A stretch of 64,000 bases of DNA from Humibacillus sp. DSM 29435 (GTDB lineage Bacteria > Actinomycetota > Actinomycetes > Actinomycetales > Dermatophilaceae). A model generated the notes under the pieces. The model saw nothing but the letters and a program-made list of their open reading frames with translations. It did not search any database and was not told the DNA's origin. The position numbers were made by a program, and so were the translations under genes. Each line of letters starts with the position of its first letter. Positions within the stretch are counted from its first letter, which is position 1. The stretch is from positions 124,001 through 188,000 of the forward strand of contig NZ_MAST01000012.1 of assembly GCF_001758225.1 (NCBI RefSeq), in the 5' to 3' direction. Shown here piece after piece: positions 1 to 8,499 of this stretch.

Positions 1-1367
1 GTGCCGGCGCCGAGCTCGACCTCGTAGCGGGTGACGGTCGGGCCGCGGGTGAAGCCGGTCACGGCGGCGTCGATGTCGAACTGGTCGAAGACGTGGGTCA
101 GCGACTCGACCACGCGGTCGTTCGTCTCGCTCCGGGTCTTGTGCGGGGCACCCGGCGTGAGCATGGCGTGGTCGGGCAGGCGGTAGGTGATGTCGCCGCC
201 GAGGGAGAGCTGTTCCACCCGAGCCGGCAGGGGTGCACCCGCCGGGGGCGGAACGAGCTCGGCTCGGGGGCCGATGCTCGCGGGGCCGACACTGCCGGCC
301 GCTCGGGCCGGCTTGGCTCCGGCTGCGCCGCTCGGCTGACCGCTGCTCTGACCAGCGGGGCGGGGCGCCAGCACCCCGGGGGCTGTCTCACGCTTCTGGC
401 CCGGCCGCGGCCCGTCGGCGGCTGCCTCGTCGTCGGCGACGACCTCGGCCGCCTTGCGGAAGGCCTCGTCGCCGTCGCGCTCCTCGAGCTCTACTGCCTT
501 GCGACGTCGTGCGCGAGCGCGGCCACCCGCAGAGCTCCCGCCCTGCTCGGACTCGTGATCGGCGCCGTCATCGCTGTCAGTGCTGTCATCGCCGCCATCG
601 CTGCGGATGACGAGGTCGCGCAGCTGGCGGAGCCGGTGCGGGATGAGGCTCACCGGCGTGGCCGTGACGACGAGCAGCCCGAAGACACCGAGCAGCACCA
701 ACAGGGCGACCGCTCCGTAGCTGGAGATCGCAGCCGCGACCGGGCTCGAGGCGAGGAAGCCGATGATGCCTCCGGCGGCTCGCATGCCCTCAGCGCCGTC
801 GGGCGGGTTCGGGATGTTGTCGGCCAGATGGGCCAGGCCGCACGCGGAGATGGTCAGGGCCAGCAGCCCGAAGGTGATTCGACTGGTGGCGGCCTCGTCG
901 CCCGGGGTTCGCAGCAGCCGAAGTCCCAGCAACAGCAGCACGAGGGGAACGGCGTAGGCCACCCGCCCGAAGGTGCCGGCGAACACGGCGTGCACGACGT
1001 CACCGAACAGCCCCGGCACGCCCCACCACTCGCGGGCCGCGACGATGATCGACAGAGCGATGAGCGCGAAACCAAGACCGTCTCGACGGTGCTCGGGCTC
1101 GAGGTCCATGGCGGTGTGGCTCACCCGTCGCACCGCGCCGCCGGCGAGGTGCGAGACCCCCATCCAGGTGTCGCGCACCGCCCGCAACGGCAGGGGCAGG
1201 GCCCCACCCTTGGCCTTGCCCGCCGTCTTGGCCGGGGACGGCTTGCGCGCTGCCGGGCGGCTCGACCGGGCGGCGGGCGGACGCGAGGTGCTGCCCTTGG
1301 CGGGCGGCTTGGCGCGGGCCGCCGCCGCCGGGCGGGGGCGCGAGGGGTTGGTCGGACGAGTTGCCAT
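1..1367 (-). CDS. ftsK: DNA translocase FtsK, N-terminal part (gene cut by window edge)
   Basis: FtsK/SpoIIIE family septal DNA pump that clears and resolves chromosomes at division. About 455 codons are visible; the 3' part with the Walker motor and gamma domain lies outside the window. From the ATG at 1365-1367 the protein has a basic Ala/Pro/Lys-rich start (MATRPTNPSR), about four hydrophobic membrane segments (including YAVPLVLLLLG and VALLVLLGVFGLLVV), a long acidic then Pro/Ala-rich linker, and at the edge VTGFTRGPTVTRYEVELGAG, typical of the start of the FtsK motor region. The order of membrane anchor, linker and motor fits the family. A TACCGT -10 box lies 7 nt upstream, so the mRNA is probably leaderless. 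Confidence 0.93.
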   Translation of the reverse strand, partial: MATRPTNPSRPRPAAAARAKPPAKGSTSRPPAARSSRPAARKPSPAKTAGKAKGGALPLPLRAVRDTWMGVSHLAGGAVRRVSHTAMDLEPEHRRDGLGFALIALSIIVAAREWWGVPGLFGDVVHAVFAGTFGRVAYAVPLVLLLLGLRLLRTPGDEAATSRITFGLLALTISACGLAHLADNIPNPPDGAEGMRAAGGIIGFLASSPVAAAISSYGAVALLVLLGVFGLLVVTATPVSLIPHRLRQLRDLVIRSDGGDDSTDSDDGADHESEQGGSSAGGRARARRRKAVELEERDGDEAFRKAAEVVADDEAAADGPRPGQKRETAPGVLAPRPAGQSSGQPSGAAGAKPARAAGSVGPASIGPRAELVPPPAGAPLPARVEQLSLGGDITYRLPDHAMLTPGAPHKTRSETNDRVVESLTHVFDQFDIDAAVTGFTRGPTVTRYEVELGAG

Positions 1368-1374
1368 GGGTCGC

Positions 1375-1380
1375 ACGGTA
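1375..1380 (-). promoter_or_regulatory. -10 box of ftsK (leaderless)
   Basis: TACCGT (TANNNT) on the minus strand, 7 nt before the ftsK ATG. This spacing puts the transcript start at or near the start codon. No clear -35 was identified. Confidence 0.55.
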
Positions 1381-1557
1381 CGGGAATGCCCCTCTGATCT
1401 CACGCGTCACACGCGCAACAGCCACGACCGGTGCGGGAAGCGGAGCCGTTGCGACGTGACCGCCGTCAAGCGCCTCGGGCCCCGCCCGTCTCAGATTCCG
1501 ACACGACCGTGTCGGTCGGTGGACAGCTCCCGGCGTGGGCCCCTATCTTCATGGGCA

Positions 1558-1682
1558 GGTCATGAGTGCCAGTGACAAGCCCCGGCTCGCTGGTCGGCAA
1601 CCCTCCTCCGCGGTGGGGTGCTCCGGGTGACGACCCGGTCGACCCTTCGCCCGCGGTGGCGGTGGTCGGCAAGCGCGGACCT
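1558..1682 (+). ncRNA. SAM-IV riboswitch
   Basis: The leader begins GGTCATGAGTGCCAG and continues with CAAGCCCCGGCT, GGCAACCCTCC, CCGCGGTGGGGTG, CCGGGTGACGACC and, near its 3' end, CGGCAAGCGCGGACC. These blocks occur in the same order in the actinobacterial SAM-IV class known from family knowledge. The outer stem pairs GGTC at 1558 with GACC near 1632-1635, and the 3' CGCGG element can form the class pseudoknot. Just downstream, GGACC and GGTCC (about 1677-1696) can pair before the Shine-Dalgarno AGGAGC at 1707-1712, so translational or transcriptional control is possible. It precedes a cysteine desulfurase gene, consistent with sulfur control. The ORF that seems to begin at 1566 starts inside this RNA and is not the true start. 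Confidence 0.88.
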
Positions 1683-1718
1683 GCACCCGGTGGGTCCCCC
1701 ATACCCAGGAGCAGCGTC

Positions 1719-3125
1719 ATGTCGGTACTCCCCCGTCCCTCGTCCTTCGATGACGTGAACGGTCGGCCCGTGCCACCGGTGCCCGTCATTCGCAGCCGGG
1801 CGCTGCACGTGGTCGCCCCCCCGAGCGGGCTGCCACCGGTTGTCGGCGCCGACCTCAACGCGCCGACCCTCACCGGCCCGGTGCGCTACGCGAACCTCGA
1901 CCACGCCGCCTCCACGCCGGCCCTGGAGAGCGTCAAGGCGGCCGTCGACCAGGCCCTGCTCAGCTACGCCTCGGTGCACCGCGGCGCCGGCTACGCCTCG
2001 AGGCTCACCAGCGCCTGGTACGAGCAGGCGCGGGCCGAGGTGGCCACCTTCGTCGGCGCGCGGGGCGATGACACCGTGCTGTTCACCCGCACGACGACCG
2101 ACTCATGGGCGCTACTGGCCAAGGCGCTCCCGTCTCGCACGACCGTCTTCGTCTTCGAGACCGAGCACCACTCGACGCTGCTGCCATGGGGCCGGTCCCG
2201 CACCGTTCGTCTGCCGGTGCCCAAGAGCGTCGAGGATGCCGTCCGGCTGCTCGATGATGCTCTGGCCACCCACGCCTCCCGTCACCGCCTGGTCGTCATC
2301 GCGGGAGCCTCGAACGTGACCGGTGAGACCTGGCCGGTAGAGCGGTTCGCCGAGCTGTCGCACCGCCACGGCGCCCGCATCGCCGTCGACGCGGCCCAGC
2401 TGTCGGCGCACCGCCTCATCGACCTGCAGGCGTGGGACGCCGACTACGTGGCCTTCTCGGGCCACAAGACGTACGCGCCGTTCGGAGCCGGGGTGCTGGC
2501 CGGCCGCAGCGACTGGCTCGACGCCGGCACCCCGTACCTCTTCGGCGGAGGGGCCACGGCGTCGGTCACCGACGACGGCACACGCTGGGCCACCGGGCCG
2601 GCGCGGCACGAGGGTGGCAGCCCCAACGTCATCGGGGCCATCGCCATCGCGGCGGCCTGTGCCACGATCGCCGCGAACCGCGAGGCCATCGAGGCCCACG
2701 AGTCGACGCTGCTGGCCAGGCTGCGCGAGGGGCTCGAGGTCATCGACGGAGTCGAGCTGCTCTCCATCTTCGACGACGACCACGACCGGGTCGGCGTCGT
2801 GGCGTTCACCGTCGACGGCTGGGACAGCTCGCTCATCTCGCAGGTGCTGGCCGTCGAGCACGGCATCGGCGTGCGCGACGGCAAGTTCTGCGCGCACCTG
2901 CTCGTCGACGAGCTGCTCGATGACCCCTGGCGGGAGCGGTCGACCACCGCGGTACGCGTGAGCCTGGGCCTCGGCTCGACGAGCGAGGCCGTCGACCGCC
3001 TCGTGAACGGCATCCGCCGGCTGGTCGAGCACGGCACCACGGCGGCCTGGACCCGTGGTGACCGCGGCTGGGAGCTGCTGGACCAGGACGACCCGCGTGA
3101 CGCGCCGGTCGCTCGCCCCTGGTGA
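1719..3125 (+). CDS. SufS/CsdA-like cysteine desulfurase (class V aminotransferase fold)
   Basis: PLP enzyme of 468 aa, probably cytosolic, likely releasing sulfur from cysteine. Family marks: ETEHHSTLLPW (PLP-ring His region), VDAAQLSAH (Asp224, Gln227 of the DxAQ motif), SGHK with the PLP lysine at residue 250, and GVRDGKFCAH with Cys391 where SufS-type enzymes carry the catalytic cysteine (compare RTGHHCA). The start at 1719 is preferred because AGGAG lies about 7 nt upstream and the longer ORF begins inside the SAM-IV riboswitch. The roughly 60-residue N-terminal extension before the ANLDHAAST motif is longer than in typical SufS. No suf genes are adjacent, so it is probably a stand-alone sulfur-metabolism enzyme rather than part of the Fe-S assembly operon. 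Exact substrate is uncertain. Confidence 0.85.
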   Translation: MSVLPRPSSFDDVNGRPVPPVPVIRSRALHVVAPPSGLPPVVGADLNAPTLTGPVRYANLDHAASTPALESVKAAVDQALLSYASVHRGAGYASRLTSAWYEQARAEVATFVGARGDDTVLFTRTTTDSWALLAKALPSRTTVFVFETEHHSTLLPWGRSRTVRLPVPKSVEDAVRLLDDALATHASRHRLVVIAGASNVTGETWPVERFAELSHRHGARIAVDAAQLSAHRLIDLQAWDADYVAFSGHKTYAPFGAGVLAGRSDWLDAGTPYLFGGGATASVTDDGTRWATGPARHEGGSPNVIGAIAIAAACATIAANREAIEAHESTLLARLREGLEVIDGVELLSIFDDDHDRVGVVAFTVDGWDSSLISQVLAVEHGIGVRDGKFCAHLLVDELLDDPWRERSTTAVRVSLGLGSTSEAVDRLVNGIRRLVEHGTTAAWTRGDRGWELLDQDDPRDAPVARPW

Positions 3126-3144
3126 CTCCCCTGCCCATGCGAGC

Positions 3145-4122
3145 TCAGCGCCAGGCGTAGCTCGCCCAGACCATCGCGTGGTCGGTTCCGTTGATGGGCA
3201 CCCGGCCCGCGTCGATGACGGTCAGGTCGCGGCTCAACAGGTGGTCGAGCTGCACGTAGGGCGGCAGCCGGCTGCCGACGATGGGCCAGGTGCGCACCCA
3301 GCCGTCTCCTGCGGCGGCTTGGGCGTCGTCGAGACCGTCAGCCAGCCTGCGGAAGGCCGGGTGCCCGAACGAGGCGTTGAAGTCGCCCGCGATGATGACT
3401 GGGTCGGCGCCGGGAGCCGCCTGCTTCCAGGCGGTCAGAGCATCGAGCCCTGCCCGCCACAGGTCGGTGCGACCCTCGATCGGTGCCGCCGGGTGCACCG
3501 CCTTGAGCCGCAACGTGTGCCCGGGAGCCTTCACCAGCACCTCCGGCTGCAGGCTGTCGGTGTTCTCGAGGTCGCGGTCGCCCGTGGCACTGACCGTGGT
3601 CAGCGGGTAACGCGAGAAGATGAGCGTGCCGGTGAACGAGCCCGGACGGGCCTCCCCCACCTGATGGCTCAGCTCGGTCGTGAGGCCGTCGGCGGTCAGC
3701 CGGGCAACCGCGTCGGGAGTGGCCTCGACCAGCACCAGCACGTCGACGGCGCGGAAGCGCACGGCATCCATCACCTGCAGCGCGTTGGCCTCGCCGTAGC
3801 GCAGGTTCGACGACATGACGGTGAGGGCCCTGGTCGCCTCGGGCGAGGTGTGGGCGAAGAACGGCGGCACGGCGAAGGTGGCGGCGACCGCTGTGACGGC
3901 CACGACCGGCACGAGCAGCCACCAGCGCCGTAACAGCAGGGTCGCCACCAGCAGCAGCCCGAGCCCCATGGCGACGAACGGCCCGGCCGTCTGGGCCACG
4001 ACGACCGGGTACCACGCAACGTCGAGCCACCGCAGGGCACCGACCACCGCGAGCGCCACGAGCGCGACCGCGATGAGCACGTCGACCGTGTGCCGAACCC
4101 AGGGTGAGGTCGGTGACGACAT
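3145..4122 (-). CDS. Membrane-anchored endonuclease/exonuclease/phosphatase family protein
   Basis: 325 aa. About three hydrophobic helices occupy residues 15-95 (VLIAVALVALAVVGAL, FVAMGLGLLLVATLLL, LVPVVAVTAVAATFAV), followed by a soluble domain of the DNase I-like EEP fold: MSSNLRYGEAN, LVEATPD (metal-binding Glu), IIAGDFNASFGHP (catalytic GDFN) and a terminal DHAM with the EEP Asp-His. The active domain is probably outside the membrane. The substrate could be nucleic acid, a sugar phosphate or a phospholipid and cannot be told from sequence. It starts 7 nt after the RNase J stop and is probably co-transcribed with it. Confidence 0.82.
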   Translation of the reverse strand: MSSPTSPWVRHTVDVLIAVALVALAVVGALRWLDVAWYPVVVAQTAGPFVAMGLGLLLVATLLLRRWWLLVPVVAVTAVAATFAVPPFFAHTSPEATRALTVMSSNLRYGEANALQVMDAVRFRAVDVLVLVEATPDAVARLTADGLTTELSHQVGEARPGSFTGTLIFSRYPLTTVSATGDRDLENTDSLQPEVLVKAPGHTLRLKAVHPAAPIEGRTDLWRAGLDALTAWKQAAPGADPVIIAGDFNASFGHPAFRRLADGLDDAQAAAGDGWVRTWPIVGSRLPPYVQLDHLLSRDLTVIDAGRVPINGTDHAMVWASYAWR

Positions 4123-4129
4123 CGAGCCG

Positions 4130-5815
4130 TCAGGCCTGCACGACGATCGGGATGATCATCGGGCGGCGGCGGATCTTGCCCCCGACCCAGGATCCGACGG
4201 TACGGCGGATGATCTGCTGAAGCTGCTGGTCGTCGCGCACCCCCTTCGCCACGGCCTCCTCGATGGCCCGGCTCACCTTGGGGATGACCTGGGCGAAGAT
4301 GGCCTCGTCCTCGACGAAGCCGCGTGCGGTGATGTCGGGGCCCGACGCGATCTTGCCGGTGGCGGCGTCGAGCACGACGATGCAGGTGATGAACCCCTCG
4401 TCACGCAGGATGCGGCGGTCCTTCAGCAGCGCCTCGTCGGTGCCGCCGATGTTGCTGCCGTCGACGTAGGTGTAGCCGGCCTCGATGACCCCGACGATCG
4501 AGGCCTGACCGCCGATGAGGTCGACGACGACGCCGTCCTCGGCCAGCACGACGTTCTGCTTCGGCACGCCGGACAGCTTGGCCAGCTCGGCGTTGGCGTA
4601 GAGGTGGCGCCACTCGCCATGCACCGGCAGCACGTTGCGCGGCTTGACGATGTTGTAGCAGTAGAGCAGCTCACCGGCGCTGGCGTGCCCGGAGACGTGC
4701 ACCTTGGCGTTGCCCTTGTGCACGACATTGGCCCCGAGACGCATCAGCCCGTTGATGATGCGGTAGACCGCGTTCTCGTTGCCGGGGATGAGGCTGCTCG
4801 CGAGCAGCACCGTGTCGCCGGGGCCGACGTCGATGCGGTGCTCCCGGTTGGCCATCCGCGACAGGGCGGCCATCGGCTCGCCCTGCGAACCGGTGCAGAT
4901 GAGCACGACCTGGTGGTCGCGCAGGCTGTCGAGCTTCTTGATGTCGATGAGGATGCCGTCGGGGACGTGCAGGTAGCCCAGCTCGGCCGCGATGCCCATG
5001 TTGCGCACCATCGAGCGGCCCACCATGGCCACCTTGCGACCGGCCTTCTCGGCGGCGTACAGCACCTGTTGCACCCGGTGCACGTGGCTGCTGAAGCAGG
5101 CCACGATGACCCGGCGCTCGGCGTGCCGCATGACCTTGTCGATGGCGGGAGCGATCTCGAGCTCGGGAGTGGTGAAGCCGGGCACGTCGGCGTTGGTCGA
5201 GTCGGTGAGGAACAGGTCGACCCCCTCCTCGCCGAGCCGGGCGAAGGCCCGCAGGTCGGTCAGACGCCCGTCAAGGGGCAGCTGGTCCATCTTGAAGTCA
5301 CCGGTGTGCAGCAGCGTGCCGGCGTCGGTGCGCACGAAGACCGCGAGCGCGTCGGGGATGGAGTGGTTGACCGCCACGAACTCGAGGTCGAACACGCCGA
5401 GCCGTTCACGCTGCCCCTCCTTGACCGCCATGGTGAACGGGCGGATGCGGTGCTCCTTGAGCTTGGCCTCGATGAGGGCCAGCGTCAGGGTGGAGCCGAT
5501 GAGCGGGATGTCGCCCTTGAGCCTCAGCAGGTAGGGAACGGCGCCGATGTGGTCTTCGTGGCCGTGCGTGAGCACGATCGCCTCGATGTCGTCGAGACGG
5601 TCGGCGATGTAGGAGAAGTCGGGCAGGATCAGGTCGACGCCCGGATGGTGGTCTTCGGGGAAGAGCACGCCGCAGTCGATGACCAGCAGGCGTCCCTTCG
5701 TCTCGAGCACGGTCATGTTGCGCCCGATCTCGCCCAGCCCGCCGAGGGCGACGACCCGAAGGCCGTCGTCGGTGAGGGTGGGTGGCGCGGTCAGCTCGGG
5801 GTGGGGATGGCTCAC
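4130..5815 (-). CDS. rnj: Ribonuclease J
   Basis: 561 aa, the usual RNase J length. Metallo-beta-lactamase/beta-CASP endo- and 5'-exoribonuclease of mRNA decay and rRNA processing. The zinc motif HGHEDH is at residues 84-89; other marks are GGLGEIGRNM near the N-terminus, LHTGDFKMDQ, LTDSTNAD, the beta-CASP segments ACFSSHVHR and GSQGEPMAALSRM, and the late VHGEWRHL. The C-terminal domain ends with the basic IRRRPMIIP. Start is GTG at 5815 with AGGA just upstream. It lies 99 nt downstream of dapA, the usual actinobacterial dapA-rnj pairing, and the EEP-fold gene follows. Confidence 0.96.
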   Translation of the reverse strand: MSHPHPELTAPPTLTDDGLRVVALGGLGEIGRNMTVLETKGRLLVIDCGVLFPEDHHPGVDLILPDFSYIADRLDDIEAIVLTHGHEDHIGAVPYLLRLKGDIPLIGSTLTLALIEAKLKEHRIRPFTMAVKEGQRERLGVFDLEFVAVNHSIPDALAVFVRTDAGTLLHTGDFKMDQLPLDGRLTDLRAFARLGEEGVDLFLTDSTNADVPGFTTPELEIAPAIDKVMRHAERRVIVACFSSHVHRVQQVLYAAEKAGRKVAMVGRSMVRNMGIAAELGYLHVPDGILIDIKKLDSLRDHQVVLICTGSQGEPMAALSRMANREHRIDVGPGDTVLLASSLIPGNENAVYRIINGLMRLGANVVHKGNAKVHVSGHASAGELLYCYNIVKPRNVLPVHGEWRHLYANAELAKLSGVPKQNVVLAEDGVVVDLIGGQASIVGVIEAGYTYVDGSNIGGTDEALLKDRRILRDEGFITCIVVLDAATGKIASGPDITARGFVEDEAIFAQVIPKVSRAIEEAVAKGVRDDQQLQQIIRRTVGSWVGGKIRRRPMIIPIVVQA

Positions 5816-5889
5816 GTGAGTCCTGTCGGTCGGTGGCGCGGCCCGGATGCCGGGCAGCGAGGTTGTTCGGGTGGTGCAGGTGGTTCGGG

Positions 5890-5922
5890 GTCAGGAGAGG
5901 TGTCAGGAGAGGTGTCAGGTGG
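5890..5922 (-). repeat. 12-bp tandem repeat starting at the dapA stop codon
   Basis: On the minus strand the dapA stop is the first TGA of TGACACCTCTCC, repeated once exactly and followed by a third TGACC. The 12-bp period keeps three TGA triplets in frame (5915-5917, 5903-5905, 5891-5893). Comparable arrays occur at the hpf and Kelch gene ends. Confidence 0.8.
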
Positions 5923-6802
5923 GAATCGTGGCGAGGGCAGCCTGTAACCGCGCCGTCTCGCTCTCGTCGGCGGGCAGCAGCGGCAACCGAACGGTCGCCG
6001 TGCCGAGGTGGCCCTGCAGCATCAGGGCGGCCTTGGCCATGATGGCCCCCTGGGTCACGTTCATGACGGCGTCGACGATGCCGACGAGGCCGTCGTTCAC
6101 CGCGAGCGCATCGCCCCAACGACCTGACCTCACGGCATCCGCCAGCCTGCGATAGGCCGCGGGAGCCACCTGGGAGGTGACCCCGACGAAGCCGACCGCC
6201 CCGTTGGCGAAGTGCGCCATGTCGAGGGCGTCGTCACCGGAGTACCAGTCGAGGCCGGTCGACTGCATGATCTCCCGGGCGAAGGGGAGGTCTCCCCGGG
6301 CGTCCTTCACGGCGGTGATGCGCGCGTGCTCGGCGACGCGCAGGTAGGTGTCGCGCGCGATCGAGACGACCGACCGGCCGGGAATATCGTAGATCATCAC
6401 GGGCAGGTCGCTGGCGTCGGCGATCGCCGTGAAGTGGGCGACCAGACCTGACTGAGGGGGTTTGCTGTAGTAGGGCGTCACCGCAAGTGCGGCCTGCGCC
6501 CCGGCCTTCTGGGCCAGCTGGGCCGACTCGATGCTCTTGGCCGTGTCGTTGCTGCCCACGCCGGCGATGACCACGGCACGATCGCCCACCGCCTCGACGA
6601 CGGCCCGCAGCAGCTGGTCCTTCTCGGCCGCCGACGTCGTGGGCGACTCGCCGGTCGTGCCCGAGACGACGAGCCCGTCGTGGCCGGCGTCGACGAGAAA
6701 GGTCGCCAAGCGCTGGGCTTCGTCGAGGTCGATCGCTCCGTCGGCACGCATCGGCGTGACCATGGCCGAGAGAACGACTCCGAGCGCGGGTGCGGCTGCC
6801 AT
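5915..6802 (-). CDS. dapA: 4-hydroxy-tetrahydrodipicolinate synthase
   Basis: 295 aa. Condenses pyruvate with aspartate semialdehyde, the first committed step to diaminopimelate and lysine. Visible family marks: GTTGES (Thr49-Thr50), TPYYSKP (Tyr around 112), the catalytic Tyr138 in IYDIPGRS and the Schiff-base Lys166 in ITAVKDA. Length is normal for a (beta/alpha)8 DapA. A TAACCT -10 box lies 6 nt before the ATG at 6802, indicating a leaderless mRNA. rnj follows downstream. The stop codon begins a 12-bp tandem repeat. dapB, a later step, is at 20.6 kb on the same strand. Confidence 0.96.
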   Translation of the reverse strand: MAAAPALGVVLSAMVTPMRADGAIDLDEAQRLATFLVDAGHDGLVVSGTTGESPTTSAAEKDQLLRAVVEAVGDRAVVIAGVGSNDTAKSIESAQLAQKAGAQAALAVTPYYSKPPQSGLVAHFTAIADASDLPVMIYDIPGRSVVSIARDTYLRVAEHARITAVKDARGDLPFAREIMQSTGLDWYSGDDALDMAHFANGAVGFVGVTSQVAPAAYRRLADAVRSGRWGDALAVNDGLVGIVDAVMNVTQGAIMAKAALMLQGHLGTATVRLPLLPADESETARLQAALATIPT

Positions 6803-6808
6803 GGGCCA

Positions 6809-6814
6809 AGGTTA
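6809..6814 (-). promoter_or_regulatory. -10 box of dapA (leaderless)
   Basis: TAACCT on the minus strand followed by six bases (TGGCCC) and the dapA ATG. No Shine-Dalgarno fits this start. Confidence 0.6.
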
Positions 6815-6941
6815 GCGCCCGTGGTGGACCCCGTTCGGTTGCCCCGCGGTCGGTGAGCGCAGACCCGGAACGACGTTCTGCACCGCGCGCGGTTCAACGG
6901 GTGGGCCGTTCAGGCGGTTGGCCGGGAGCCAAAGGTGACGA

Positions 6942-7044
6942 GGCACCACTCGCTCGGGGGTCCGAGTAGTGCCCCGCCTCCCCTACTATCGCGTAACTTC
7001 GGCGGTTGTTGCAGCCAGATCGAAGAAACTCGGGGTTCTTTTCG
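6942..7044. terminator. Hairpins between folA and dapA
   Basis: The 261-nt space between the folA stop and dapA start holds two hairpins: GGCACCACTCG/CGAGTAGTGCC (6942-6973, 10 of 11 paired) and CGAAGAA/TTCTTTTCG with a bulge (7021-7044), about 20 nt past the folA stop. They probably end the thyA-folA transcript. Neither has a long U tract and no coding potential is seen here. Confidence 0.45.
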
Positions 7045-7063
7045 ACGGCGGGCGGCTCGGGCC

Positions 7064-7537
7064 TCAGGTCTTGCGTTCATAGGTCACCCAGGCGAAACCT
7101 TCGCCGGGTTCTCGAGCGGTCTCCAGCCAGGTGCACGGGTCGATCTCGGGAAAGGACACCGACCCCTCCGGCGCGAGGTCGACCTCGGTGACCAGCAGAC
7201 GGTCGGCAGCCGGCATCGCCTCGCGGTAGATCTCGCCGCCACCGACCACGAACACCTCAGCTGCGTCTGCGGTGAGGGCCCAGGCCTCCGCAAGTGAGTG
7301 TGCCACCTCGACGTTGTCGTGCTGCCACTGCCACTGCGGCTGCCGGGTCACGACGATGCTGCGACGCCCGGGCAGCACCCCCATCGACTCGAACGTGCGA
7401 CGACCCATCACCATCGGGTGACCCATCGTCGTTCGCTTGAAGTAGCGCAGGTCGGCGGGCAGGTGCCACGGCATCGCCAGACCGTCGCCGATCACCCCGT
7501 TGCGCCCGACGGCGACGATCATGGTGACGTAGGTCAT
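7064..7537 (-). CDS. folA: Dihydrofolate reductase
   Basis: 157 aa. NADPH-dependent reduction of dihydrofolate, regenerating the cofactor oxidised by thymidylate synthase. Clear DHFR marks: MIVAVGRNGVIG, the substrate loop MPWHLPADLRYFKR, MGRRTFESMG, NADPH-binding VVGGGEIYREAMP and the terminal TYER. The start at 7537 is the first ATG; a second ATG at 7522 (MIVAVGR) is equally acceptable. It lies 17 nt downstream of thyA on the same strand, the usual thyA-folA pair, and is probably co-transcribed. Confidence 0.95.
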   Translation of the reverse strand: MTYVTMIVAVGRNGVIGDGLAMPWHLPADLRYFKRTTMGHPMVMGRRTFESMGVLPGRRSIVVTRQPQWQWQHDNVEVAHSLAEAWALTADAAEVFVVGGGEIYREAMPAADRLLVTEVDLAPEGSVSFPEIDPCTWLETAREPGEGFAWVTYERKT

Positions 7538-7554
7538 GTCGGTTGCCGCAGCGC

Positions 7555-8370
7555 TCAGACCGCGATCGCGGCGCGGATGGCGGGGTCGGCCACGTAGTCG
7601 ACCAGCTCGAAGTCGCCCAGGTCGAAGGCGTCGATGCTCGTGACGCCCGGGGTGATCCGCATCGTCGGCAGGGGGTGGGGGGTGCGGGTCAGCTGCAGCC
7701 GGGCCTGCTCGACATGGTTGAGGTAGAGGTGCGCGTCACCGAGGGTGTGCACGAACTCCCCCGGCTCGAGGTCGGTCAGCTGCGCCACCATCTGGGTGAG
7801 CAACGCGTAGGAGGCGATGTTGAACGGCACCCCGAGAAAGATGTCGGCGCTGCGCTGGTAGAGCTGGCACGAGAGCCGGCGACGGGCACCTGGCTCCGCG
7901 GGCGGCGCAACGTAGAACTGGAACAACGTGTGGCACGGGGGCAGGGCCATGTCATCGACGTCGGCCACGTTCCAGGCCGACACCACGAGACGACGGCTGT
8001 CGGGGTTGCTGCGGATCTGGTCGAGCAGCCTGGCGATCTGGTCGATGCTGCGCCCGTCAGGGGTGGGCCACGAGCGCCACTGGTGGCCGTAGACCGGGCC
8101 GAGGTCGCCGTTCGCGTCGGCCCACTCGTCCCAGATCGAGATGCCGCGCTCGTGCAGCCAGCCGATGTTCGTGTCGCCGCGCAGAAACCAGAGCAGCTCG
8201 CCGATGATCGAGCGCAGGTGCAGCTTCTTGGTGGTCAGGGCCGGGAAGCCGTCGGCGAGGTCGAAGCGCATCTGGTGCCCGAAGACACTGAGGGTTCCGG
8301 TGCCGGTTCGGTCGGACTTCTCCTGACCGTTGGTCAGAACATGGTCGAGCAGCTCGAGGTACTGGCGCAC
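7555..8370 (-). CDS. thyA: Thymidylate synthase
   Basis: 271 aa. Folate-dependent methylation of dUMP to dTMP, releasing dihydrofolate for the adjacent folA. Catalytic Cys146 in [12 protein letters not shown]; other conserved blocks are [53 protein letters not shown] and [20 protein letters not shown]. Start is GTG at 8370, preceded at 6 nt by TAGGCT, so the mRNA is probably leaderless. Confidence 0.97.
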   Translation of the reverse strand: MRQYLELLDHVLTNGQEKSDRTGTGTLSVFGHQMRFDLADGFPALTTKKLHLRSIIGELLWFLRGDTNIGWLHERGISIWDEWADANGDLGPVYGHQWRSWPTPDGRSIDQIARLLDQIRSNPDSRRLVVSAWNVADVDDMALPPCHTLFQFYVAPPAEPGARRRLSCQLYQRSADIFLGVPFNIASYALLTQMVAQLTDLEPGEFVHTLGDAHLYLNHVEQARLQLTRTPHPLPTMRITPGVTSIDAFDLGDFELVDYVADPAIRAAIAV

Positions 8371-8376
8371 GCTCGG

Positions 8377-8382
8377 AGCCTA
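8377..8382 (-). promoter_or_regulatory. -10 box of thyA (leaderless)
   Basis: TAGGCT on the minus strand, then CCGAGC and the GTG start. The 6-nt spacing matches the other leaderless genes here. Confidence 0.6.
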
Positions 8383-8499
8383 GCGCCGTCGCCCGACACC
8401 ACCTTCGAGGTGGCGTGCCGGCGGCGGTCGAGTCGAGCCGAAGCCTCGTGCCCCGTGTGCGTTTTCCCGGGCCAGGACACGGGCAGCTGCACACACGGG

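Noticed and set aside
1566-1718. N-terminal extension of the cysteine desulfurase
   Set aside because: The upstream ATG falls inside the SAM-IV riboswitch and the added residues are Pro/Gly-rich and non-family; the ATG at 1719 has a ribosome site.
3815-5947. A 710-codon plus-strand frame opposite rnj
   Set aside because: Antisense shadow of RNase J; no protein-like motif pattern.
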